Positions 38,291-62,059 of a stretch of 64,000 nucleotides of DNA are shown here, piece after piece. The notes beneath the pieces are model-generated. The model searched no databases and was not told where the DNA came from. It saw nothing but the letters and a program-made list of their open reading frames with translations. Origin of the DNA: Pipra filicauda (Eukaryota > Chordata > Aves > Passeriformes > Pipridae); NCBI RefSeq assembly GCF_003945595.2, contig NW_024104331.1:124001-188000 (forward strand), in the 5' to 3' direction. The position numbers and the translations under genes were made by a program. How positions within the stretch are numbered: position 1 is the stretch's first letter; each line of letters begins with the position of its first letter.

Positions 38291-38771
38291 CCTCACTCAG
38301 AGCACTTGACATCTCTTCCCCTTTTTGTCCCACTTTGAGCTCATTCCTCCAGGAAATACAACTGCAGGAGGGTTTTCCACACTGGCTGATTCCCAGCCAG
38401 GCTCGTTACAATATTAATGGAAAAAAGGTGGCAAGGGAGAGGCAAAACTTCCTCGAGAACAAACCCAAGACCCTGTTTCCAGAAACAGCAATCCTGGGAA
38501 ACACACACAAGAGCAGGTAATTATTTGGGGTTTGACAGAGCCCTGGTCATCATCCTGCTGACTGGACAAGCCTGGTGCTCCAGGAGAGCTAAACAGGAAG
38601 GGAAGGCCGATTGCTCAAGGTGTGTCACCCCAGAGCAAGGTTGGCTGGGGACAACGCCTGCCTTTTGTCACCAGCCAGCAGTTTTGGGCAGCCCAGACCC
38701 CCCAGACCCACTGGGGCTTGGTGGGCTGGAAGAAGGAAGCCCAGAGCACTCGTGGGGTGGAGAAGGGAACT

Positions 38772-39030
38772 GGAATCATGAAATAGTTCAGGTTGGAAAA
38801 GATCTTTAAGATCATCGAGGCCAACTGTCCCCCAGCACTGCCAAGACCACCACTGTCCCATGTCCCCAGGTGCCACATCCACATGGCTTTTAAAGCCCTC
38901 CAGGGATGGGGACTCCACCCCTGCCCTGGGCAGCTGTGCCAGGGCTGGACAACCCTCTCCTTGGAGAAATTTTCCCTAATATCCAACCTAAACTTCCCCT
39001 GGCACAGCTTGAGGCTGTTCCCTCTTATTT
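38772..39030 (-). mobile_element. CR1 LINE 3' fragment, second subtype
   Basis: 'atgaaatagttcaggttgga', 'gatcatcgaggccaac', then 'cagctgtgccagggctggac'. Confidence 0.92.
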
Positions 39031-40107
39031 CCTCCACAGCTTGGAGCTGTGGAGGGTCAGTGATTCCCAAGGCAGGGAAGGCAGATGGATGTGGCTTTGG
39101 CAGCATAAACACATTAGAAACAGTGGTTTGTACTGGTCTGTACTGGTGAGTGATCCCTGTTGCTCTGGGAATAGCAGCAGGAGGGAGCTGTTATCCCCAT
39201 GTGCTCTGGGAGCTGGATATAGGTGAGGGGGGTCACAGCCAAAACACCTTTGGACTCCTGGGCCAACTCTGAAGGTTTTCTTGGAAGAAGACAAAGGGCA
39301 GCTGAGTATTCTTCATGGCAATGTCATGGAAAGAGGGCAAAGCTCCATGACAAAGGAGTAGATCTCACTGGCTGTGTCGGCTGGACCCCTTTACCCAGAT
39401 CGGGAGCAACACTGAACACTTCCCATCCCTAAAACCCCAATTCCTCACTTCCCTCACCTCTGGAACAAGGCCTTGTGCTCTCCTCTCCTGCCTCAGCCAC
39501 CAAACACAAAGTCACTAAAAACTTTATAAGATTTGAAAATCCTCGGTGTTGGCTTTTTTAAAGACAATTTTGAAGCCTGTTGCCCCCAGGTCGTGCTGAG
39601 CCAGCACTCCCAGAAAACCCAGGAATTAGAGAGGAGTGGAAGGGAGAGTGTTTGTGGGTAATTACCAGCTGGTTAAATTGGTTTAATTCTGCTGCAGGTT
39701 CAATCCTGCTGTGGGTTCAACTCTTCTGTCAAGCTGCAGAAGAGTTTACATTCATTTCCATACTAAAGTTTCAGATCCTTGCCCTGGGCCCTGCAAGTTT
39801 GGAAAGGAAATATTTATTCAAGTAATTACTTTAAAAAAAACCAAAATCTAATCCTCCTGGTTGGCAGAGCTCAGGAAATGCTTTGCAAGAGGGTTTTGTC
39901 GTGCCCTGAAAACCCAGCCACCTCCAGCTCCCCAGGGCAGCTTCTTGGAGCTTCTGGATCTTCAGGAGGGATTTCTGCTGGAAACAGGTGAGGGGCAGCC
40001 AAACCTCAGCTCATGGAATGGGCAAAAACACTGACCAAAAACCGGAATTCTCAATTTTGACTTTGATTTCATCACTAGCAGGTGGCTGAGATCAGTCTGG
40101 AATATGA

Positions 40108-40204
40108 GCAACGTGGTCTAGTGGAAGGTGTCCCTGCCCAGGGCAGGGGGTGGAACTGGATGGGCTTTAAGGTCCCTTCCAACCCAAATCATTCCATGAT
40201 TCTA
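40108..40204 (+). mobile_element. CR1 LINE 3' tip
   Basis: 'ctagtggaaggtgtccctgc' to 'aatcattccatgattct'. Confidence 0.9.
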
Positions 40205-40606
40205 AGAAACCTGGGATGAGAACCCTGCCCAGTGCACACCATCAACCTCTGGCATGAGATGCCAAAGAAACTTGAAGGGATAACACAGAGACTGGAAGAA
40301 CAACATGATGAGGAAGATTTCATAGAAACTGTTTTTCTTCACTGCATTTAACTCTCCATTTGGGCGTTTGTCACAATTAATGATTCCCAGAAAAGGGGAA
40401 TGTTTTTCGTGTGCAACTCCAGGCTTTGAAAGAAAATCATACAGAAATTGCATTTTGAGCTGGAAAAGCTGCTGTGGGGTTTTTCCAACAGAACCAGGGT
40501 TTGCCTTTTCCCACCCTGGGAACAGACATCCAAGGCCGTGGCAGCTCCTTGGCCTGGAGTGCTGCTCCTCTTCCCAGGATCCTGCACCCCCAGCACAAAG
40601 AAAGCA

Positions 40607-40662
40607 CAAAATGAGCCTTGTGGGTCCCTTCCAACTCAGGATATTCCATGATTCCATGAAAA
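40607..40662 (+). mobile_element. CR1 LINE 3' tip
   Basis: 'gagccttgtgggtcccttcc' to 'ttccatgattccatga'; only about 55 bases. Confidence 0.7.
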
Positions 40663-41269
40663 TTCTGAACTACACTCCCACGAGGACCTGGGGGGCATTT
40701 CCCAACGGAAATCTCTGGGGAGGTTTTTGCCCTCCCAAATTTCTGCTGGAAAACTGGAAGCTTTAAAAAAAACCAACCAGCACCAAACCCCCACATTTTC
40801 CCCCCAGATTTATGGCTGAGGGAAAGACTTTAGAGACACACAGGGGGGTTCACTCACCTCAGGTCTTAAAAAGAAACAACTCCCTTATCCTCACATTTTG
40901 TTTTTCCTGCTATTGTTTCCCCGCTCTGTCTTTGTGTGTTCGGGGGAAGAAAACAGGGAATAAATCTTGGATACAGCTGGATGGGTCCTGGGAAGCTGGA
41001 TGTAACCAAGTAACAGGGCTCCTAGCAACAGGCTTGATGGGAGGATTTAAAGATAGAAAGAAAAGTAGGAGCAAAGCAAACAATGGGAAAATGCCCGACT
41101 CCTTCCCAGATAAATCAGCTGCAGGCAGGGGAAAAGGTGCTTTGGTTGTTTTGTTTTTCCTTTCTTTTTGTTTTTGTTTTTTTTTTAAAGCAAACAGAAA
41201 TTCCGAGCCGCAGATGAAGGGGTTTGGTGTTTGTTTTCTTTTGTTTGTTTGTTTGTTTGTTGTTTTTTT

Positions 41270-43154
41270 TTTTTAAACCACTTTTACAGGTGTCAGTTTG
41301 TACAAATCCAAGCGTCCCTTGAAAATCCAGGTTATTACAAACATACAAAGAAACGATGTTTGGGTGCTACAAATCAGCTACACCAGGGCAGGAGAGCGAT
41401 TCCTCACGATTAAAAACCCCCAGGGAACGGTATTTACAGGGCCCTCTCTCCCTCCTTGTTGTTTTTTTTTGGTTTTTGGTTTTTTTTTAAAATTTCTGTG
41501 TCTCGAGGGGAAGCGGGGGAAAAAAAAAAAGCGAAGCCCCCCCTCCCTCCCCCTTAAAAAAAACCCAAACAAAAACTCCCCCCAGTGCACCTCGTGTTTT
41601 TCTAAAAAGTATAAAATTGGGTGAGTTTTTTTTTCCTGCTGTCACGCTCTCGGCGAAGTGTGACAAGTTCTGGTTTTGCTTGTTTTCACGTCAGAGGTCT
41701 CTTAGTAAAAACATAAAAAAAAAAAAAAGAAAACCAAAAAGAAGAAAAAAACCTACATGGCAGTGTCCAATGAAAACGTGCTCCTTCCGTGCCAGAAGCC
41801 AACATCATCCCAAAAAAGTGCCTTTTGAGTAAAATCGACTTTAGTAACAAATAAAAAAAAATAAAACCCACAAGAGGGTGAAAAAAAAAATAATAATCAC
41901 AAGCTCTGTTTAAAAGCTTCCTCAAAGCCCTGACGGAGCGGCCGCCCTGCAGCAAAAGGATGAGTTCTCTTACCTGCCTTCACTCCCTGCTCGGGGGTCT
42001 CCAAGCCCTGAGATGTTTCTCCACCCCCTGCCCGGATTTCGGGATGCCAAGGAGCTCCTGCCAGCCTGGAGCTTCCCCTCCAAGTGCCTTTTTTCCACCA
42101 AAAGAGGCGCCTGGGGGGCCCTGGCCTGGCTGGAAGGGTCAGTGGTGGCTGTGCTGTTTCGGGGCAGCACATCCCTGGTACAGGGAACTCTCATAGCCCT
42201 TTGATCCTGCTGGTTTGGAATCAGCAGTGAGAAAAATCCCTGGAGAGCCCCCCCCCCCCAAAAAAAACACTCCCTGGCTCAGGTGGCTGCCTGAGTAAGT
42301 GCTTTCCTGGAGCCAAGCTGGCCCCTGCATCTGGAAGGGGCAGGGAAAGGGGGGAGAAGAGGGATCACACCAAGCTGCAGAAGTCATCGAAGCCCCAAAG
42401 GTCACCACGTAACCAGGGAGCTGGTGGGGGGAATTTGGGATGGGTTTGGGGCTGTATCGTTCCACTCTGGCTCCCAACCCAAAAGCTCTCATCAGAAAAA
42501 CAAGGAAACACAAAACCAGGCAGTTTGGTCTGTCGAGTTGACAGAGAAAAGAAGAAGAAGAAAAAAAAAATCCAAAACAAAACACACACAAAAAAATCTT
42601 CCAAGATAAATACACAGCCCCCATTTTGGAAGCATCTTCAAAAAAACTGGATCAACCGTTTGTCAGCAGTGGCACAACCTCCCAGGAACATCTGTTGGGC
42701 TGGTGAGTTCTTGGCTCCCTTTTGAAGAGGGAACAGTTCAAGGGGAAAAAAGAATCCAGCTCCCACCACACCCAGCTCCCGCTTTATCTGCGGGACAACT
42801 GGCCACAGCAATTCCCTCGCAGCAGCAGGCTGGGAACCAGCAAGGAGCCCCTAATGCAGCAGGTTCCTGTTTGCTCATGGAAAGGGCTGGCAGTGGTAGC
42901 AACTGGCTAGGGAAAGATTTCTCCCAGAAAACAGTACTTCAGGGGGGATTTAGGAAGGCCTGGGACCTCTCCCTGTGGATGGAAACCGGCCACGCTCGAG
43001 CATGCTGTCGGAAGGCAACACACATCAGGAATTCCCATGGAGTCCACGGCAGTGGGACAGTGACAACACGGAGGTTTTGGCTTCCAGGGATCCAGCAGGT
43101 CTCCCAGACTCCTTGGCTAATGCTGGGGAAAGCTCCCAGACTGGGGGGTTGGCT
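41270..43154 (-). other. FAM76A: Probable FAM76A 3' UTR
   Basis: The roughly 1.9 kb left of the FAM76A stop has long homopolymer tracts (A-rich at 41715-41760 and 42550-42595, T-rich at 41460-41490 and 41618-41637) and no recognised CR1 copy, unlike both flanks. This suits an extended 3' UTR. No canonical AATAAA is present on the minus strand between 40.7 and 43.1 kb. The left limit is a guess placed where the minus-strand sequence runs into an A-stretch at about 41270. The nearest canonical signal is much further left, at 39813-39818, beyond CR1 fragments. Confidence 0.4.
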
Positions 43155-55850
<12,696 letters not shown>

Positions 55851-55859
55851 GGTCTTAAC

Positions 55860-56350
55860 TGGGCTGGGACTGGGAACAGGGCTAGGCCAGGGCCGGGCTG
55901 AGACAGGGCCAAGGCAAGGGGCTGAGCTGGGAGAAAGACCTGAACTAAACCAGGGCCACAGGAGGGGGCTGGGCTGGGCTGTGCTGTGCTGTGCTGTGCT
56001 GGGCCAGAACTGGGAAAAGGAACTGAGCTAAGACAGGACCAGGAGAAGGGACTGGGCTGGGTCGAGCAGGGCTGGGACAGGGTTGGAAGAAAGAGCTGAG
56101 CTAAGCCAGGGCCACAGGAAGGGGCTGAGCAGGACCAGGGCCAGGCTAAGTGGAGTTGAGTCAAGGGAAGGGGCTGAGCTGGGCTGGACTGGGAGGAAGA
56201 ACTGAACTAAGCCAGGGCTATGGGAAAGGGTTGAACTGAGCTGGGAGAAGGGGCTGAGCAGGGCCAGGCCAGGGCTGGGAGAAGGCAGCTGAGCTGGACC
56301 TGGGCCAGGCCAAGTGGGGCTGGGTCAGGCATAGGGGCTGAGCTGGGCCA
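55860..56350. repeat. Degenerate GGGCTGAGCTGGG minisatellite
   Basis: Irregular units built on GGGCTGAGCTGGG and AGCCAGGGCCA fill about 0.5 kb just beyond the FAM76A promoter. They include a short run of GCTGT pentamers at about 55976-56000. Confidence 0.75.
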
Positions 56351-56368
56351 GGGCCAAAAACCCATCCC

Positions 56369-56473
56369 TGGAGGTGGCTCTCAGTGCTCTGGGATGGGCG
56401 ACAAGGTGGGGATGGGGCATAGGCTGGACTTGATGATCTCAGGGGTCTTTTCCAACCTCTGGGATTCTGTGAA
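56369..56473 (+). mobile_element. CR1 LINE 3' tip, third subtype
   Basis: 'ggaggtggctctcagtgctc' and 'ggcataggctggacttgatg' before 'ctgggattctgtga'. Confidence 0.85.
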
Positions 56474-57916
56474 GGGGCTGAGCTGGGCTGAGGGAAGGGT
56501 AAAGGAGGGGGAGGGATGGCAGGGCTAAACCAGGACAAAGTGAAAGGGAGATGAGGAACTGGAGTGTGGTGGGGAAGGGCAGAGGGAGGAATGGGGGCTG
56601 GAAGAGGAGTGGAAGCTGAGTTAGAACTGGGCTGGGGAGATGAGGAGCTGCTGCAGTGAGGGGAAGGTCTCTGTGGAGGTGGGTGAAGGAGGGTTAGGGC
56701 TGGGGGAAGGAAGGAAGGAAGCAGAAGGAGGTGGGGAGGAGGAGGGGATTTCTCCACCTTTAGGGCGAGCAGAGCCACAAGGAGACAGGGGCAGGGCAGA
56801 GGGAAAACTGTGGCTGGAGGGGTTGAGAGAAAGAGAATTGGAGGAAGAGGAAGGGAGAATGAGGCAGGAGGTGGTGTCTGCAGGGAGAGGAAAACCTCCA
56901 CCTGAACTTGCTTCCCCCTTTGCTCTGGCTCCAGCAGCTGCAGCTGCTCACCCACCAGTCCCAGGCACAGCCAAGGCTGGGATTCCAGGGGTGGGTCTGC
57001 CCCTGGTGTGGGGAAGGGTCGGAGCAAACTGCAGCTCCCTGTGTTTGCAGCTTGGCAGCAGCTCCAGGTGGGAGCACGGGGGAGATTTGGCCCTGTTTCA
57101 TTTCTGGAGTGGGGTTGGACTCGCTGCAGCCAGGGCAGGTCACACTGCACACAGACAATAAATGCTCATTTTTCTCATCCAGTAATTGTCATTTTGTACA
57201 ATGTGACACAGGGGAGGTGCTGTGAGCTGACAGCCCAGAGGAATGGGGGAATTACAGCATTTTGGAGTTAAAAACTCACTCTAAAGCCAAGACAGAGCGA
57301 GCAAAAGGCAGTAACTACTCACAGTTGTGTTAATAAACCCACGGTGTGATCTGCTCCCTGTCCTCCTGCACCCTTCCCTCTCTCAGGCACTCAGGGATAC
57401 CTTGGAATCTTTGGGAAACTTCTATCCTTACCTTTTTTTTTTTTTCCCCTACACCAGATGACAGAGTATTCCCAGTCCTGGCTGGTGCAATTGGAAGCTG
57501 AAATCTGAGCTGCTCAGGCTTTCCCAGGAAGGACCGGGGGAGTGTCTTGGGTTTTTAGCTTGGCTGCGTGGGTGTGCATAATAAACCCGGCTTCTGCTGT
57601 GCTTGGCTACCTCGGGGACTCGTTCTAATCACCGGGCAAATGTGCTGTGTGTAGGAGAAATGCTTAATTTCATGAAATTAGCCGCATTGTGCTGGATGCC
57701 GGGCGCTGATTGGGAAACATCCCGTCGGTGGGAAGCGGGAGGCAGAGCTTGGCAGAGGCGGGGGATGGCTGGGAACAAACCCCGCCTCGCTGCTCAGGGG
57801 CTGCCGCGCTCCCGGGAAGGGTTTTGGAGGACGAGGAGGAGGCGGAGGGTTGGGGCCGCCCGGGTTTTGGGGTTTGACAGCACCTGGAGGAGGGAACCGC
57901 CCGCGATCTGTTACAG

Positions 57917-58180
57917 GAAATCCTGGAATGATTTGGGCTGGAAGGGACCTTAAAGCTCATCTAATTCCACCCCCCTGCCATGGGCAGGGACACCTTCCAC
58001 TAGCCCAGGTTGCTCCAAGCCCTGTCCAACCTGGCCTTGGACACTTCCAGGGATGGGGCAGCCACAGCTTCTCTGGGAAACCTTTTCCAGTACCTCACCA
58101 CCCTCTGAGTAAAGAATTCCTCCCTAATACCCAACCTAACCCTGCCCTCTTTTAATTTGAATCCATTCCCTCCTATCCTA
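57917..58180 (-). mobile_element. CR1 LINE 3' fragment
   Basis: 'aatcctggaatgatttgggc' to 'aacctaaccctgccctc'. Confidence 0.94.
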
Positions 58181-58483
58181 CCAACTAAAGCCTAAAAGTC
58201 AGGGTGTGGGGGTGGGTGTGTGTGGAGTGGCAAAATACCTCGGGCTGAAAAGGAGAGGGAATGGTTTGGTTTGAGCCCGTGAACAACAGACCTGCCAGAG
58301 CAGGCGCCAAGGGAGAAGCATTTGGCTGAGGGAGAGCGTTTGTAAAGCTGCTACTGAGGGAAGTGTGAGAAGGAACCTTTAGGAAGCCGCTGCCTCGGTG
58401 ATTTTCCAGGAGAGCTGCGCTGGCAGCAAAGCGGCTCCGAGCTTTGCAGAGCTTGGAAGGCTGCTCAGATTAATTGGATGCAC

Positions 58484-58562
58484 CATTTCGTCGTGGAACG
58501 GTTTGGGCTGGAAGGGATCTTAAAGATTAGCTCATTCCACGCCCCTGCCATGGGCAGGGACG
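58484..58562 (-). mobile_element. CR1 LINE 3' tip
   Basis: 'gtggaacggtttgggctgg' to 'ccatgggcagggac'. Confidence 0.88.
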
Positions 58563-59522
58563 TTTATTTGTGCCCCAAACCCCTCTGGCTACTGTGTGAG
58601 ACAGCAAAAGTGACGTGGGGTCCCCTGGATTGTGGTCTTTGCCATCCTAAAGTCTCAGGGTTTTAGGTAAAACACGTCCTTCCCCTCTGTGAACCACCTG
58701 CTCTGTCCTGGGGAGATCCAGCCCCCCTGGAACCCCTTCCCCAGGGTGTAGGAGTGTTGTTGGGAGCTCTCCATCAACTCCCCCCCTCCCCCCCAGGTCG
58801 TCTGGAGCATTTGAGAGCCAAGAAGTTGCCAAGGCAAGTTTGATTCAGCCCCTGTTCCCTGACACCGTCTGTGGTTCTCTGTAAATCACTAACAGATAAT
58901 AATTTCATATTCTGGCTCTGCGTGTCCCCTGCCTGCTGAATAATTACCTTGTTTTGTGCGAGCCGTGAGAGGTTTTCACAGATAATTCATCCAGCGGGGA
59001 GAGGCAGCCAGATTTTGGGCTGGAGCACATTTTCTGGCCACCTGGCATTGCTGCACAAAGGTCTGTGCTGGAGCACAGCTGCCTCCGGAGGGAAGTGCCG
59101 TATCCAGGACAGCCGAGGGCAGGGCGAAGAACCAAACCCGGCTGAAATCCCGGCCGCCCTCCCTCGGAGGATAATTTAGCTTGGCAAGCCCAGCCCACCC
59201 TGAATTGCTGGATGTGTGGACAGATTGATCCCACAGATCTGGATGCTCTCAGCCGCAGAGAGGCCGTTTCACTGGAAACAGGATTCCTCCCAGGAGCGGT
59301 TTGTGATGGTGAGCTCTGTCTGGGCTCGCTCCCCACGGCCTGGCCGGGGCTGAGGGGGGGTTGGAGCCCAGTGTGGAGCTGGGATTGCCTCAAGGTTCCC
59401 ATCCCCATGCCAGGGGTGAGTTGATGCGGGGCAGGAGGAGAAGGGATCATCCCTGTGCCCGTATCCTGGAGGCTCCCAGAACCAGGGGAATTGCTGATGT
59501 CACTGTGCTGAGGGGGCTCCAG

Positions 59523-59687
59523 TCACAGAATCACTGAGGTTGGAAAAGAACGCCGAGATCATCGAGTCCAACCTGTGCCCCATCCCCACCTTGTCACCCA
59601 GCCCAGAGCACTGAGAGCCACCTCCAGTCTTTCCTTAAACACTTCCAGGGGTGGGGACTCCACTCCCTCCAATGCCTCACCTTTTTG
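59523..59687 (-). mobile_element. CR1 LINE 3' fragment
   Basis: 'AGTCACAGAATCACTGAGG' to 'ccaggggtggggactcc', the same subtype as the copy at 4 kb. Confidence 0.9.
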
Positions 59688-61915
59688 TGAAGAATGAGAC
59701 ATCTCAGCCCTGTCCTTCACCCCCTTCACCCGACAGAGAGCACAGTGTCCCCTTTAGCATGGACTCCATCCCATCACAGGGACATTGTTGAGTTGAAGCC
59801 ACACCTCACCGTGACTGACAACCCTTTGCTGAGCATCTTCATGAATCAATTCCCAGAGAAGCATCAGGAGAGCATCAGGCAGGACAAACAAGCTGTTTGG
59901 AGGCTCGGGAGAGCCCGTGAGGTGGCCAAACAGGCTCCCACCTCCAGCACAAGCCACCACCAGCTTGGACTTTCTCCAGAGGGATCAGTGTGCAGGCAGA
60001 CACCGTCTCTGCCCGGTTTAAGCACTGGAGCACCAGCCTGAAGGAGAAGTTGAGGGTCTCAAGCGGGTGTGTGGGAGGTGGGTGCCAAATCCTCTCACCT
60101 TTCACTGTCTGGGCAGTGCTTGCTCCCCTAAAGCACCAACCTCAGCTGATATTTCCTCGTCAAGGCATCAAATTTGGGGAGTTTCCTGCTGCTCTGCAGG
60201 CAAGGTGCCTCTTCCAAAAGCAACCTTAAATGCAGACCTTCAGGCCAGCTTTGCTTCCAATAAACAGCAGGGTTTGGAGTGGTTGTGCTTTGCTGTGCTC
60301 TGCAAAACCTGGAGCCACTCTGAGGTTTGGGTGCCCAGGGAAGTCTGGAGGTCACGGCTCAGCCGGGCTGGGAGCCAGAACCCACGGCTGGCTCTGCAAA
60401 CCTCCCTCCAGGTATGTCCTTTCTCGTTTCCTCCCTTTTCAAATATCATAAATGGGTCTGTTTTTTTTTTTTTTTTAAGTTCCCAGCCATCCTGAACTAC
60501 CCACGCTCGGAACTGCAATATCCCTCCTGCCACAAATGCAGAATTTCAGTAAATGCTTCCTTGGGGGTGCAAAACCTCCAGCTCTCAGAGCCACTTGCGT
60601 GTTCAGCAGCAAATTCAGGACATCACCTCTCCAAAGGGAGTCTGAAAGTCACGGTCCCCTGAAAGTCAAAGCATGTTTTATTGACTGCAGTCAAGAGAAT
60701 CAAAGATCTGGAGACCTGGACTCCCACGGAATAAACCACATTAGTCCTGTGCAGGGATCATTCCTCTCCCAGACGTGAATTCCAGTCAGCCTCCCCTGCT
60801 GGGAATGATTAAAGACCCCTTTAGCAATCAGCAAAGTGTCATATAAGCAGGTGAACAAGTGAAAGAAAACAAGGGGAAGTGTTGACCTGCCCCCCTCTGC
60901 TGGGAGCAGTCACATTGCCGGGATGGAAGTGCAGCTCCCTGGGTGCTGCCGGCTGTTTGCTGTGCAAAATTGGGATGTAGCCACGGGGGATGGCACTTCT
61001 CAACTACCAAACCCTCATTCTGGGGGAAGGCACAGCCTGTGCAGATGCAGACACAAGCCAGGGGTGATTTTTCCCCTCTCCTAGGCTCCCTTCCCCAGCT
61101 GCTAGCCGGGCTCAGGCTGGGAAGGCAAACTGGGAAGCTCTCACTGGCAGCTTTAGGCTGCCCGCTGGAGCTGCCAGCTTGGCTCCAGTCCCAGGTTGGA
61201 CATCAGTAGGGAGCCCAAACCCCAAGAATGAACCTTCACACCACACTGATCTCCAGCCTGGACACCCCAAGAACAGCACCGCCCTCGCCAAACCCTTGGC
61301 TTATGGTGAGGTTTCACCTGGCCACGAAGTTTGGGGGTGAAGCTCTGGAGCAAGGAGAGATGGAAGGAGCACAACAGCTCTGGAGTGGCAGCTCTGAGCC
61401 TGGCTGAGCCCCAGGATCCCCAGGCAGCCCTCCCTGAAGTGTCCTGGGTGAAATGACTCCTTTGGGTCCATCTGGGCTCCCTCCACCCAAGGGACCCTCC
61501 CCATGCTCTGCCTTCCCCCTGGCAGGTGGGGAAACGGAGTCACCGGGTGCTGATCTGTGAGGGAGCCTGGAGAGAGGCTGAGCAGAGGACCCGGGAGTCT
61601 CTCTCTTCCCAACACGACACCAACTGCTGAGATGGGGCAGAATCCTGTTGGGAACTGGAGTCTGAGCCAAGCCCAGCTTCTGAGAGAGGATTCAGGCTCC
61701 TTCCCGCTGCTGGGGAAGGGAGTGCTGGCACTTCTGGGGGTGGCACTGACAACCCTGGGGTTCAGGCACATGTAACCCAGACAGGGCTGAGCACAGGGTG
61801 GAACTCATCACACAGAGGCTGCAGAGTCAGTCACAGCCAGGGCTGTGGTTGGTGGCAGATGGGTTGAGACTGGTTGAAGACACCCCAGCAGGACACAGAA
61901 TCACTTCTACAGCTT

Positions 61916-62059
61916 TTTATTGCCAAAATGGTTAAATACCTCTGCAGAGGGCTGGGAGCATCCTCTGACCTCCCAGCTGAGCTGCCCCACAATTACCTCC
62001 CACTGCCCCACATCCCTCTGCCAGCTCTGCATCCATCTGGAGCTGCCCAGGAGGGGACA
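61916..62059 (-). other. Protease gene 3' UTR with poly(A) signal
   Basis: A short 3' UTR follows the TGA. A canonical AATAAA on the minus strand lies at 61916-61921, about 140 bases past the stop, and is the first such signal. Confidence 0.7.

Larger units (their letters stand above)
35701..41269. other. Intergenic region between SESN2 promoter and FAM76A 3' end
   Basis: This stretch is dominated by CR1 fragments in both orientations, separated by unique sequence without recognisable exons. An A-rich tract at 36769-36840 directly follows a truncated CR1. In mammals ATP5IF1 lies just upstream of SESN2; I looked for its short exons here and did not find them. Confidence 0.5.
55851..61915. other. 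Intergenic region between FAM76A promoter and protease 3' end
   Basis: It contains a degenerate GCTGGG-type minisatellite at 55860-56350, G/A-rich sequence to 56.9 kb, four CR1 fragments and unique sequence. No coding exon is supported. Isolated poly(A)-like signals occur on the plus strand at 57157-57162 and 57580-57585 and on the minus strand at 60677-60682, but none is tied to an exon. Confidence 0.5.

Noticed and set aside
36378..41269. Search for ATP5IF1 exons between FAM76A and SESN2
   Set aside because: Expected from mammalian gene order, but no exon with a matching basic helical peptide was seen.
41115..41590. Lys/Phe-rich small frames
   Set aside because: Products of A and T homopolymer runs in a probable 3' UTR.
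56218..57150. Open frame of 310 codons on the minus strand, Pro/Ser/Leu-rich
   Set aside because: Low-complexity C/T-rich sequence that is also open on the other strand; no start context, splice sites or recognisable domain.
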